DNA of 11,547 nt from an uncultured Gammaproteobacteria bacterium (GCA_913051905.1 CAJXBY010000070.1:1-11547), one strand, 5' to 3'; counted from the stretch's first letter, positions 1-6,901 are shown. Program-made: numbers and translations. The notes: generated by a model not told the origin, from the sequence alone.

Positions 1-528
1 GCTGCAACATTTCTGGAACTTTCGAAAATGCAGATTGATGCTGAGCGTGAAGTGCGCAGTGATCAGGCCAAAGCCATGGGGAATGCCCTGCAGGGTGCCC
101 AGATCCGCATGTACGGCGGCAGTGACGATGGCACCATAGACAACATCCGCAGCCTGTTCACGTCGGGCTTCGGCGTAGGTGAGGCTCTTGAAGGCCTGGC
201 CCAGTCAATGCCGGATGGACTGCGGCAACGGTTTGCAGAAAACGGCATTCGCGGCTTGTTCGGTGCCCCCGGAGGGACGGGCCGCTTCCAGCATGCGGTG
301 ACCGAGATTGGGGAACTCCTCACGCAGACGCTGAAAACCAGGAAAAACCGAGAAGAGACCAGTTTCAAGGATGCCTTGCTGCAGCTTCAAGAGGCTGCCG
401 GATCAGACAAGTCCAAAGTCGATGCGGTTTCGCTGCTGACAGACTTCAACCAGGCAGGGGTTTTCGATGATGTCCCGTTCGAAACGGTCTGGAGCCTGCT
501 GCTGGCGACCTCGAAAAGCGTAAATTAA
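1..528 (+). CDS. Flotillin/SPFH-family protein, C-terminal part (5' end outside window)
   Basis: The frame is open from base 1 to the TAA at 526-528, so the 175 residues seen are the end of a longer protein; the ATG at 28 is probably internal. The visible part starts AATFLELSKMQIDAEREVR, a charged helical stretch, followed by DQAKAMGNALQGAQIRMYGG and a Gly/Phe-containing segment (FTSGFGVGEALEGLAQS, then RQRFAENGIRGLFG). This resembles the C-terminal region of bacterial flotillin-like proteins, in which an N-terminal membrane-anchored SPFH domain is followed by a long coiled coil and a variable tail. Such proteins scaffold membrane microdomains. The last 70 residues look helical and have no motif I recognise. 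The N-terminal SPFH domain is not in the window, so the family call rests on memory of the tail region only. The gene lies 24 nt upstream of an ABC ATPase gene on the same strand and may be cotranscribed with it. Confidence 0.5.
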   Translation, partial: AATFLELSKMQIDAEREVRSDQAKAMGNALQGAQIRMYGGSDDGTIDNIRSLFTSGFGVGEALEGLAQSMPDGLRQRFAENGIRGLFGAPGGTGRFQHAVTEIGELLTQTLKTRKNREETSFKDALLQLQEAAGSDKSKVDAVSLLTDFNQAGVFDDVPFETVWSLLLATSKSVN

Positions 529-552
529 CCCCCGCTAAGCGGTTAGGTCGTC

Positions 553-1635
553 ATGCCAGAGTACGACGTCGTTCTGAGCGACGTCTGCAAAACCTATCCC
601 GGTGACACACGGGCCGTAATCGATTTCAATACCGAGATCGAGCATGGCGCCTTTGTCGCGATGCTCGGACCAAGCGGCTGTGGCAAGACCACCACGCTGC
701 GCATGATCGGGGGGCTCGAGGAAGTCACGTCAGGAAAGATCATTCTTTCCGGCGTTGATGTGACTGACCTGCCGCCCTCGCAGCGTGACACGTCGATGAT
801 GTTCCAGAGCTTTGCGCTGTTTCCGCACCGTACCGTCCTGCAGAACGTTGAGTTCTCGCTGAAGATGCGCGGTGTTTCGCCCGAGGACCGTCAGCGCCAG
901 ACCTGGGAAATGCTGGAGCTGATCGGCCTCGAGGAACTGGCCCAACGGTTTCCCAGAGACCTCAGTGGTGGTCAACAGCAACGAGTCGCCCTCGGCAGAG
1001 CTCTGATCAGCCGTCCCACTGTACTGCTTCTAGATGAGCCGCTGGGTTCTCTGGATTACAGCCTGCGCCAGGCGATGATGGTAGAACTGAAGAAAATTCA
1101 AGGGGAACTCGGCATGACTTTCATCATGGTCACGCATTCCCAGCAAGAAGCACTCTCCATGGCAGATCAGGTCATCGTGATGAGTGACGCTGTCATTCAG
1201 CAGACCGGCACCTCCCGGGAAATCTACGAGAATCCAAAAACCCGGTTTGTGGCCGAGTTCATCGGCAACAACAACCTGTTTTCAGGTGTAGTCCGCTCCC
1301 ACAGTGGGTCCATCGTGATCCTCGAGCAGAACGAGAAACTCTTTTACGTTACAGCCAATGACTCGTCTGATTCGATAGCGATCGGTTCTGAGGCCTATCT
1401 GTCGGTCCGTGCAGACAAGATGCATACCGGCCACCAAAGTGAAATGGCGAATCACGTCACCGGTAATTACCTGGCTACCGAATACCTGGGTTCACTGGAA
1501 ACCGATGTATTTGAAATTGCGCCTAACCACTTCATCCACGTAGAACAGCATCGTGAATCGACCCAACGAGATTATCAGGTCGGGGAGCCGGTCGAGATCA
1601 GCTGGCCAACCAACGCCGGCGTACTGCTCAGGTAA
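553..1635 (+). CDS. ABC transporter ATP-binding protein, PotA-like (polyamine/opine-type importer)
   Basis: This 360-residue protein is the energising cytoplasmic subunit of an ABC importer. All nucleotide-binding motifs are present: Walker A GPSGCGKT at 39-46, Q-loop glutamine at 85 (MFQSFALFPH), signature LSGGQQQR at 137-144, Walker B VLLLDE at 157-162, D-loop SLD at 166-168 and switch histidine at 195 (THSQQEA). The stretch RFVAEFIGNNNLFSG near 231-245 leads into a C-terminal TOBE-type regulatory domain, as in PotA, FbpC and related ATPases. Length matches the family. The start has only a weak upstream purine-rich stretch (TTAGGT), but it places the first beta-strand normally. The gene is convergent with the two permease genes that presumably form its membrane partner, so it cannot share their transcript. 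It is more likely expressed with the flotillin-like gene just upstream. The substrate cannot be read from this subunit. Confidence 0.93.
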   Translation: MPEYDVVLSDVCKTYPGDTRAVIDFNTEIEHGAFVAMLGPSGCGKTTTLRMIGGLEEVTSGKIILSGVDVTDLPPSQRDTSMMFQSFALFPHRTVLQNVEFSLKMRGVSPEDRQRQTWEMLELIGLEELAQRFPRDLSGGQQQRVALGRALISRPTVLLLDEPLGSLDYSLRQAMMVELKKIQGELGMTFIMVTHSQQEALSMADQVIVMSDAVIQQTGTSREIYENPKTRFVAEFIGNNNLFSGVVRSHSGSIVILEQNEKLFYVTANDSSDSIAIGSEAYLSVRADKMHTGHQSEMANHVTGNYLATEYLGSLETDVFEIAPNHFIHVEQHRESTQRDYQVGEPVEISWPTNAGVLLR

Positions 1636-1662
1636 TCTCCTCCGGCCTCGTCCGCGCTCGAA

Positions 1663-1705
1663 AACACCTGCTGTGGACTACCGCCAGACCTTGAGGTCAG
1701 GTGTT
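1663..1705 (-). terminator. Candidate intrinsic terminator after the PotC-like permease gene
   Basis: Perfect 8-bp inverted repeat: AACACCTG at 1663-1670 and CAGGTGTT at 1698-1705. The arms enclose 27 nt that contain a smaller hairpin (GACC-TTGA-GGTC, 1687-1698, sharing one base with the outer arm). Read on the minus strand, the stem overlaps the permease stop codon and its 3' arm runs into TTTTC, as in a weak rho-independent terminator. On the plus strand no T-run follows, so it probably serves only the minus-strand operon. The large loop makes this a moderate call. Confidence 0.4.
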
Positions 1706-2531
1706 AGTGGGTTCTGCGATAAAGCACACTGTAGATCGCCAGGAAGAGCGCGATCATCAACAGTGAGAATAGAGTCGAGGCCGTACCCAGTGCAAACAAT
1801 GTTGGTCGAATCCGCTGCGTCATCGATGCATTGATATCCAGCGGCAGGGTGTTGAATTCCCCCGCCAACAAAGTGGTGCGGGCAAATTCATCGTAGGACA
1901 GGGTGAAGCCGAATAATCCGGCGGCGACAACACCGGGCAGGATCAGTGGGAACGTCACCTCTTTGAAAACCGTCCACTCATCGGCACCCATGTCCCTGGC
2001 TGCCTCCTCCAGACTGGTATCAAATCGATTGAAGACCGCCATCATAACCAGGAAACCAAATGGCAGGGTCCAGACCACGTGGACGCCTAGACCAGAAGAC
2101 CACCAGGCCGCTGGCATGCCTATCTGCCTGAGAAGAGTCGCCAGTCCCAGACTCAGCAGGATACCGGGGACCATCAGCCCAGACATGACCGTATAGAACA
2201 GTAAATTTGAACCTATGAATCGTTTTCGGAACGCCATCGCCAGCATAGTCGAAAAAACAGCCGTGATCACCATCACGATTAAAGCCAGAATCAAAGAGCG
2301 TAACAGGGCTCCCTGCATGTCCCCTACGGTCGACGGCTCAATAAGCTTCTGCCACCAGTAGAAACTCGCACCGCGCATCGGGAAACTGGTACCGCCACGA
2401 CGACCCTGAAATGACAGAATAAACATGGCAATCATCGGACCGTAGATAAAAATCAGAAACAGGCCGTAATAGCCACTGAAGAGCGTGGTAATCCATGCCC
2501 GTTTTTTCCGCTGAGTGCTCCAGCGCGCCAT
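1704..2531 (-). CDS. ABC transporter permease, PotC-like
   Basis: This is an inner-membrane subunit of a polyamine/opine-type importer and pairs with the permease gene immediately upstream. It has about six membrane segments. The cytoplasmic EAA loop EAARDMGADEWTVFKEVTFP lies near residues 176-195 and is the coupling helix that docks on the ATPase; the motif and the downstream LPGVVAAGLFGFTLSYDEF are typical of PotC. I chose ATG at 2531 (275 residues) because AAGGAG at 2545-2540 sits 8 nt upstream of it. The alternative GTG at 2537 would add two residues but leaves only a 2-nt spacer. The ATG lies 2 nt beyond the stop codon of the upstream permease gene, so translation is probably coupled. 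The N-terminus is basic (RKKR), as expected for a cytoplasmic tail before the first helix. Confidence 0.93.
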   Translation of the reverse strand: MARWSTQRKKRAWITTLFSGYYGLFLIFIYGPMIAMFILSFQGRRGGTSFPMRGASFYWWQKLIEPSTVGDMQGALLRSLILALIVMVITAVFSTMLAMAFRKRFIGSNLLFYTVMSGLMVPGILLSLGLATLLRQIGMPAAWWSSGLGVHVVWTLPFGFLVMMAVFNRFDTSLEEAARDMGADEWTVFKEVTFPLILPGVVAAGLFGFTLSYDEFARTTLLAGEFNTLPLDINASMTQRIRPTLFALGTASTLFSLLMIALFLAIYSVLYRRTH

Positions 2532-2533
2532 TC

Positions 2534-3523
2534 TCACAACTCCTTACGGATGTTCACCAACCGCAGGATGATCACTACACCGATCATCATTGCCAACATC
2601 AGCATAAGCGCATTGACAGCAGCAAAGGGATAATTTGCGATGGCGTAATAATTCAGGATAACCGTACCAACGGTACTGGCCTTACCACCGTAGACCACCA
2701 CAGCCGTTGCAAATTCACCCATCAGCATGACGAAGATAAAGATCATGCCAATTGCGACGCCGGGCAGGGATAGAGGCAGGATGATCTCCCGAAAAATCTG
2801 AAATGCGGTGGCACCCATATCCCGGGCGGCTTCCAGAATCTCACTGTCGATCTTGGCCAACGAGAAAAATATCGGGCCAACACACAGAACCACATAGAGT
2901 TGAACCAGGGCAGTGGTGTAACCGAATTCTGAATAAAGCAGAAATTGGGCCGGTTTGTCGATGATACCCAGTGATACCAACAATGAATTGAGCAATCCAC
3001 GCCGGCCGAGCATGGGTAACCAGGCGACTGCCCGAATCAGGTAGCTGGTCCAAAACGGCACCATGCAGACCAGGAACAATGCCATCTGCCACTTGAAACT
3101 ACTGACCCGCATGGCCAAAAAATAGGCAATCGGGTATCCAAGCAGAAGGCAAAGGATCATCACTTCAAGCGTGTAGGCAAAGGTACTGCCGAGGGTCCTG
3201 ATAAACACACTGAGCTTCAAAAAATTCCGGTGCTCGGGGTCAAAAAATCCTTCTGCCAGAAAATATTCAGCGTAGTTGCCGAAGTTAAGATCGGCTTCCA
3301 GCCCATGACCTGTAGAGGTCCACAGGCTGAACACAACGATACTGACCAGTGGAATCACCAAGAAGACAAGTAGCCAGACCGCGCTGGGGGCAATCAGCCA
3401 ACCCACCGGGAAGCCACCCTCCCGACGCCGTTGTTTCACACCGGTCACAGCTCCAGTGTGTTCAGAAACCACTGGCTGGTCTCCGATTAAGCCTGGATGA
3501 CTCGATGTGGTCGGCGAGTCCAT
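2534..3523 (-). CDS. ABC transporter permease, PotB-like
   Basis: First permease subunit of the importer, an inner-membrane protein of 329 residues with about six helices. It carries the EAA loop EAARDMGATAFQIFREIILP near residues 231-250, which matches the second permease closely at the key EAARDMGA positions. The first helix begins after a polar, basic tail of about 40 residues (KQRRREGG before VGWLIAPSAVWLLVFLVIPL), longer than in many homologues. I chose ATG at 3523 because GAGGA at 3533-3529 precedes it by 5 nt. A GTG at 3556 would add 11 residues but has no comparable site. The gene ends 2 nt before the next permease start. It is separated from the upstream binding-protein gene by 223 nt holding two stem-loops, which may lower permease expression relative to the binding protein. 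Confidence 0.93.
   Translation of the reverse strand: MDSPTTSSHPGLIGDQPVVSEHTGAVTGVKQRRREGGFPVGWLIAPSAVWLLVFLVIPLVSIVVFSLWTSTGHGLEADLNFGNYAEYFLAEGFFDPEHRNFLKLSVFIRTLGSTFAYTLEVMILCLLLGYPIAYFLAMRVSSFKWQMALFLVCMVPFWTSYLIRAVAWLPMLGRRGLLNSLLVSLGIIDKPAQFLLYSEFGYTTALVQLYVVLCVGPIFFSLAKIDSEILEAARDMGATAFQIFREIILPLSLPGVAIGMIFIFVMLMGEFATAVVVYGGKASTVGTVILNYYAIANYPFAAVNALMLMLAMMIGVVIILRLVNIRKEL
2540..2545 (-). promoter_or_regulatory. Ribosome binding site deciding the PotC-like start
   Basis: AAGGAG on the minus strand lies inside the end of the PotB-like gene. It is 8 nt upstream of ATG 2531 but only 2 nt upstream of the in-frame GTG 2537, so it favours the ATG. Confidence 0.7.
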
Positions 3524-3528
3524 GCCTG

Positions 3529-3533
3529 TCCTC
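3529..3533 (-). promoter_or_regulatory. Ribosome binding site deciding the PotB-like start
   Basis: GAGGA on the minus strand lies 5 nt upstream of ATG 3523. It supports this start over the upstream in-frame GTG at 3556. Confidence 0.6.
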
Positions 3534-3587
3534 GATAGCGGGTTACGACCCAGCACTTGAGCCTGCTGTGCGCTGGCCGATGCAGAA

Positions 3588-3638
3588 AAGCGGCGCCTCT
3601 ACAGCCGACACCCTTCGGGCTGATTAGAGTCGCCGCTT
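3588..3638 (-). terminator. Long stem-loop between binding-protein and permease genes: partial terminator or attenuator
   Basis: Extended inverted repeat in three paired blocks: AAGCGGCG (3588-3595) with CGCCGCTT (3631-3638), CTCTA (3597-3601) with TAGAG (3625-3629), and CAGCC (3602-3606) with GGCTG (3618-3622). That is 18 base pairs around an 11-nt loop, with one mismatch and a two-base bulge. Read in the direction of the operon (minus strand), the 3' arm ends CGCCGCTT and continues TTCTGC, giving a short T-run. This would suit partial termination between an abundantly needed periplasmic protein and its permeases. The weak T-run argues against complete termination. Confidence 0.5.
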
Positions 3639-3678
3639 GATGACTGTCCCGTGCGCAGATATCACCCGGGTTTCAGTT

Positions 3679-3705
3679 ACCGGCCAGGCTGACTCACTGG
3701 CCGGT
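3679..3705 (-). other. Perfect 9-bp stem-loop downstream of the binding-protein gene
   Basis: ACCGGCCAG (3679-3687) and CTGGCCGGT (3697-3705) are perfect inverted arms around a 9-nt loop, about 40 nt past the binding-protein stop codon. No T-run follows on either strand, so it is not a standard terminator. A 3'-end mRNA-stabilising hairpin protecting the binding-protein message is plausible, together with the second stem-loop further downstream. The function is inferred. Confidence 0.5.
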
Positions 3706-3746
3706 CTTGGTTCAAGCCCGTCCTTATTCGACGGACTGGGTCCTGA

Positions 3747-5036
3747 TCAGGCAGTCAGGAACTCGGTCCAGCGCTTGACAAGGTAATCGTTCTCTTTCAT
3801 CAGTGAATTCCACACACCGATATTGGAGAAACGATCCCAGTACGAACCACCGTCCCGAACCTCGCCTTTAGGCACCAGTGGGTTGCCGAATGGATCCATC
3901 AGTTCCTTGGCGGCTGGCTTGCCCATGTACCAGTAATCCCATTCTTCAGGTTCGAGGTGTTTCTTGACGTTCTCGGTCTGGGACATGTAGTAACCCTGTC
4001 GAGCTACGAATGCACCGGCCCAACCGCTCAGCCACCAGTTGATGTACTCGTAAGCCTGATCGAGCTTCTTGCCGGACACCTTGTTGGAGATCGACAGTCC
4101 GCCATGCCAACCACGGTAGCCTTCTTTGAGGTCAGCATAAATACACGGCACGCCTTCCGAACGTATTGCTGTGACTGCCGGCGACCACATGCTCTCGACA
4201 GCAACTTCACCCGACACCATCAGGTTGACCGATTGGCCGAATGTCTCCCAGAACGCACGGAAATGACCTTCTTGTTTTTTCTCGATGAGAAAATCGATCA
4301 GGATATCAATCTCCTGGCGGGTCATATCGCCCTTGTCCTTGAAGTCGACCAGGCCAATGGCTTCCGCTGCCATGGCCGCATCCATGACTCCGATCTGCGG
4401 CACATTCAACAGCGCGGTTCTGCCTCGGTACTTCTCGTCAAACAATTCGCCCCAACTCTCCAGTTTGCCATCAGTCTCTTCGGGGTTGTAGCCGAGAGTG
4501 TCTGCGTTGTGCCAGGTTGGAACGGCCGAGACCCAACGGGTCGGTCCATCCACCAGATCACCGCTCTCGTTCAGCCATAGCTTGCGGAAAGGTGCATCGC
4601 CGTCGCCTTCTTTGGAATCAGGCGTAAGTTTTCCCTTCTTACTCAAATCGGAAATCGAGTCCCATTCCGTAACTCGCGTTGTATCGGTCGGGTGCCAGAC
4701 TTTGGCTGGAATGAAGACGTCAAAATCATTGTAGTAGCCTTCAGCGATGTCGTACTGGTCATTCTGGTTCAGCATCTTGCCGAACATTGCTCCATAACCC
4801 AGCGCCTGACCACGGATCTCGAACCCCAGGTCCTTGGAGGCCTGAGCCTGAATCTCGTTGATGATGCTGACACCGAGTCCAATGGTGCGCAGCGGCTCAT
4901 TACCGGTCGAGATATACGGGAAACCGGCGGCCACGGTTCCAGCCGCAACAGCTTTTGCCGTGGTTCCCATGAACTCACGACGGGTAACATTTGTACGCCC
5001 TTTAGCGGTACCCCGCTTGTTGATGGTGTCTGCCAT
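3747..5036 (-). CDS. Periplasmic substrate-binding protein, PotD/PotF-like, Tat-exported
   Basis: This 429-residue extracellular solute-binding protein would capture the ligand in the periplasm and deliver it to the adjacent permease pair. The N-terminus has a twin-arginine signal: TRREFMGTT with the arginine pair at 19-20, followed by an Ala/Gly-rich weakly hydrophobic stretch to about residue 40, so it probably folds in the cytoplasm before export. No lipobox cysteine is seen. The mature part has hallmarks of the spermidine/putrescine group: a domain starting LRTIGLGVSI, then SVNLMVSGEVAVESMWSPA and GWHGGLSISNKVSGKKLDQAYEYINWWLSG. The mature length of about 390 residues is longer than Escherichia coli PotD. 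ATG 5036 is preceded by AAAGGAGG with a 10-nt spacer. The ligand is unknown: a polyamine is the default guess, but the neighbouring hydantoinase genes suggest a cyclic amide or ureido compound as an alternative. Confidence 0.92.
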   Translation of the reverse strand: MADTINKRGTAKGRTNVTRREFMGTTAKAVAAGTVAAGFPYISTGNEPLRTIGLGVSIINEIQAQASKDLGFEIRGQALGYGAMFGKMLNQNDQYDIAEGYYNDFDVFIPAKVWHPTDTTRVTEWDSISDLSKKGKLTPDSKEGDGDAPFRKLWLNESGDLVDGPTRWVSAVPTWHNADTLGYNPEETDGKLESWGELFDEKYRGRTALLNVPQIGVMDAAMAAEAIGLVDFKDKGDMTRQEIDILIDFLIEKKQEGHFRAFWETFGQSVNLMVSGEVAVESMWSPAVTAIRSEGVPCIYADLKEGYRGWHGGLSISNKVSGKKLDQAYEYINWWLSGWAGAFVARQGYYMSQTENVKKHLEPEEWDYWYMGKPAAKELMDPFGNPLVPKGEVRDGGSYWDRFSNIGVWNSLMKENDYLVKRWTEFLTA

Positions 5037-5046
5037 TTGTCAGTGT

Positions 5047-5054
5047 CCTCCTTT
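5047..5054 (-). promoter_or_regulatory. Strong ribosome binding site of the binding-protein gene
   Basis: AAAGGAGG on the minus strand lies 10 nt upstream of ATG 5036. It is the strongest such site in the window, consistent with high-level synthesis of a periplasmic receptor. Confidence 0.75.
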
Positions 5055-5070
5055 GTTTACCAAGTTAAAC
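5055..5070. promoter_or_regulatory. Imperfect palindrome in the binding-protein leader, possible operator
   Basis: GTTTA (5055-5059) and TAAAC (5066-5070) form an AT-rich inverted repeat directly upstream of the ribosome binding site, within the 172-nt gap before the binding-protein gene. Its position and symmetry would suit a regulator site. Only five base pairs per arm match and I recognise no specific regulator, so this is weak. I could not identify a convincing -35/-10 pair in the same gap. Confidence 0.2.
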
Positions 5071-5208
5071 GAGTCCCCGGCCATCCTAGACGCCAAACTA
5101 TTCTTAACGAGTGAATGCTCCGCTCGACAGTTGTACAGTCAGGCCAGGAGTTAAAACTTTGCATCCTTGCAGTTCAGGCTCCAGTTGATGATTCTCAGAA
5201 ACCAATCT

Positions 5209-5724
5209 CTATGCCCTACTCACCGGGCGAATCAGCTTCAGCAGCCAGAAAATAACACAGAATATGCCGGTGATGATCACCAGGGCGATCGTTGCAGCAA
5301 TCCGTTTTCCGAAGTCCGCGTCAAGGCCAGGGCTGCTCTGAAGCAAGTACGTGCAGACATTCTGCACTGCCTGCAGCGTTGCACCACCGCTCAGCAAGAT
5401 TGCCGTGAAGGTCGATCCTCTCAAAGACGTCAAGACCATCGATTCAATACTGCGCTGCTGGACGATATGCACTTTGTAGGCGTGCCAGTGAAACGTACAG
5501 AACCCGATGATGCCGATGATCAGCGCAGCCCAGAATATCGCATTGTTGTAACTCACCCCGTTGAGGACCAGGGTAAAGAGATCCTCAAACGGTTGGAAAA
5601 AGTAAAGAAACACCAAGACGAGGATGAGCAGCAAGAACCCCACCAACGTCCAGAACCACTGCCATCCCGTCATTTCGACCACACCATTAAATTGGTTCCC
5701 AACCGGATATCCTGTCTTGATCAT
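5209..5724 (-). CDS. Unrecognised integral membrane protein, about four helices
   Basis: I do not recognise this protein. Counted from ATG 5724 it has 171 residues. Predicted membrane segments lie near 22-43 (WQWFWTLVGFLLLILVLVFL), 63-83 (AIFWAALIIGIIGFCTFHWH), 101-121 (weaker) and 142-164 (AATIALVIITGIFCVIFWLL). Between segments two and three is a polar stretch (AYKVHIVQQRSIES), and the protein ends in a short basic tail (KLIRPVSRA). The start is uncertain: a GTG at 5766 would add 14 residues, neither start has a good ribosome binding site, and a perfect hairpin ends 2 nt before ATG 5724. It lies downstream of another membrane-protein gene on the same strand, with about 125 nt between them, and upstream of the binding-protein gene. 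A role as an accessory to the transporter or catabolic operon is possible but nothing in the sequence shows it. Confidence 0.7.
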   Translation of the reverse strand: MIKTGYPVGNQFNGVVEMTGWQWFWTLVGFLLLILVLVFLYFFQPFEDLFTLVLNGVSYNNAIFWAALIIGIIGFCTFHWHAYKVHIVQQRSIESMVLTSLRGSTFTAILLSGGATLQAVQNVCTYLLQSSPGLDADFGKRIAATIALVIITGIFCVIFWLLKLIRPVSRA

Positions 5725-5726
5725 GC

Positions 5727-5741
5727 CTGACTGAAAGTCAG
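5727..5741 (-). other. Perfect 6-bp hairpin next to a possible start codon
   Basis: On the minus strand CTGACT-TTC-AGTCAG forms a perfect stem with a 3-nt loop, ending 2 nt before ATG 5724. If that ATG is used, the hairpin would lie over the ribosome binding region. If GTG 5766 is used, it lies within the coding sequence. Confidence 0.3.
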
Positions 5742-5849
5742 TTGAAACCTGTATGCTCCAGCCCACGTAATCTGAACCAAATCGTGTACGAATTCAAGGA
5801 GAACGCAAGGCGCCGAGCTGTCAAACCCTTGCCCTGCACAGCAAGTGTT

Positions 5850-6893
5850 CTAAGGAGCTGCCCCTAACAGCAACACAGCAAAAAGGATCACAAAAAGACT
5901 GTCCCTTGCCGGTCCTCCGCCCTGACGGTCGGTACCCCGGGTTGCAATCAGCGCGATGATCTCGATGACAAGGAATATGAGCGCAAGCACAACGAACGGC
6001 CACACGCTGGACCACCACGAAGCGTCTTCCGGGACCTCCAGACCACGCTGCATCCGCCAAATCTGAAGCAACACGGGGGTCACCAGGAAATATCCATAGG
6101 CGACCAGAAACCGGTAGCGGGTCACTTTCCGGTCAAGCATCCAAAAGACAAAAAAGAACAAGACGAGATGGAGTAAATCCCAGAAGAGAACCGTGTAGTT
6201 CTCTTCACCGCCGTGCCTGAGTAGATTCAGAAACCCCAGAAACAGCAAAAAGACAGCCGCATCGCAGAACACCCACTCCCTGAACGGTTCACCTTTGCCC
6301 TTGATTGACCAGGAGCGGGTCGCCTTATCGAAGAGCAGTACCAGGGACACACCCAGAACAGCTGGATAGAGCAGGTACACCATCAGCCGGTGCTGATCCA
6401 CGCTGTCAACAAAGGTCCAGTTGAGCACCAGGAACGCCAGCACCAGCGCCAGCAAGCCGAGGAGCCGGGTTCCAGCGGGTGTCTGTACCGGCTCCGCTTC
6501 ACTTGCAACCGCCACGGGCTCGATACCCTGGTTTGCGGGCCGTCTTCGGACGATCATCCCGACCAGAAAAGCGACCAATGCGACCGTACCAATCGCCAGC
6601 ATCGCAACCAGAAAGACCAGTGAACGTGTATTGACCCGCCAGGACTCACCGGCCGCCACTTCACCAGGATAGAGGAATACAATGACGACGACCACTGCAA
6701 CAATGACTGCAACCAGGACTAGAACCGCCAGCAGGTATTCAAACCACCGGGGCCCTTCACGTACAGACTGCTGTCCGCTCTCCCGTGCAGTGCGTTCCAT
6801 CCGCTGCACAACCAGGTAGACACAGAACGCAACTAGACCGATAGCCGCAATCGCGGCCATAACAAGGATGAACACCAGCGATTGTGTTTCCAA
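5850..6893 (-). CDS. Unrecognised polytopic membrane protein with internal duplication
   Basis: This 347-residue protein has about ten hydrophobic segments (near 5-29, 51-75, 90-115, 143-163, 168-188, 207-226, 236-254, 261-279, 297-318 and 330-345). I recognise no family. Residues 2-31 and 88-117 align without gaps at about half identity (ETQSLVFILVMAAIAAIGLV against NTRSLVFLVAMLAIGTVALV). Each is followed by a basic linker and a second Leu/Val-rich helix, so a two-helix unit has been duplicated. A polar stretch at 118-142 (RPANQGIEPV to PVQTPAG) links the duplicated part to the rest. The second half contains charged and aromatic loops (DKATRSWSIKGKGEPFREW and RHGGEENY). The start is TTG at 6893, supported by GGAG at 6905-6902 with an 8-nt spacer. 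It follows the HyuB-like gene by 73 nt on the same strand and may be cotranscribed with it. Confidence 0.78.
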   Translation of the reverse strand: METQSLVFILVMAAIAAIGLVAFCVYLVVQRMERTARESGQQSVREGPRWFEYLLAVLVLVAVIVAVVVVIVFLYPGEVAAGESWRVNTRSLVFLVAMLAIGTVALVAFLVGMIVRRRPANQGIEPVAVASEAEPVQTPAGTRLLGLLALVLAFLVLNWTFVDSVDQHRLMVYLLYPAVLGVSLVLLFDKATRSWSIKGKGEPFREWVFCDAAVFLLFLGFLNLLRHGGEENYTVLFWDLLHLVLFFFVFWMLDRKVTRYRFLVAYGYFLVTPVLLQIWRMQRGLEVPEDASWWSSVWPFVVLALIFLVIEIIALIATRGTDRQGGGPARDSLFVILFAVLLLGAAP

Positions 6894-6901
6894 GCGTTTC
6901 G

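Noticed and set aside
532..542. CCGCT-A-AGCGG inverted repeat between the flotillin-like and ATPase genes
   Set aside because: A one-base loop cannot form a normal hairpin, there is no T-run, and as an operator it is too short to support.
1553..1834. Plus-strand open frame bridging the ATPase and PotC-like genes
   Set aside because: It overlaps the ends of two well-supported convergent genes in other frames and encodes an Arg/Ser-rich nonsense-like protein.
3742..3751. 10-bp perfect palindrome CCTGATCAGG at the binding-protein stop codon
   Set aside because: It is short, overlaps coding sequence and has no loop for a hairpin; most likely chance.
3957..4580. Plus-strand open frame of 207 codons inside the binding-protein gene
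   Set aside because: It lies wholly antisense to a strongly supported PotD-like gene and has no coherent domain or ribosome binding site.
5167..5730. Plus-strand open frame of 187 codons opposite the small membrane protein
   Set aside because: Its product is rich in Gln, Asp, His and Arg with no domain, the usual mirror image of a hydrophobic gene. The minus-strand frame gives clean membrane helices.
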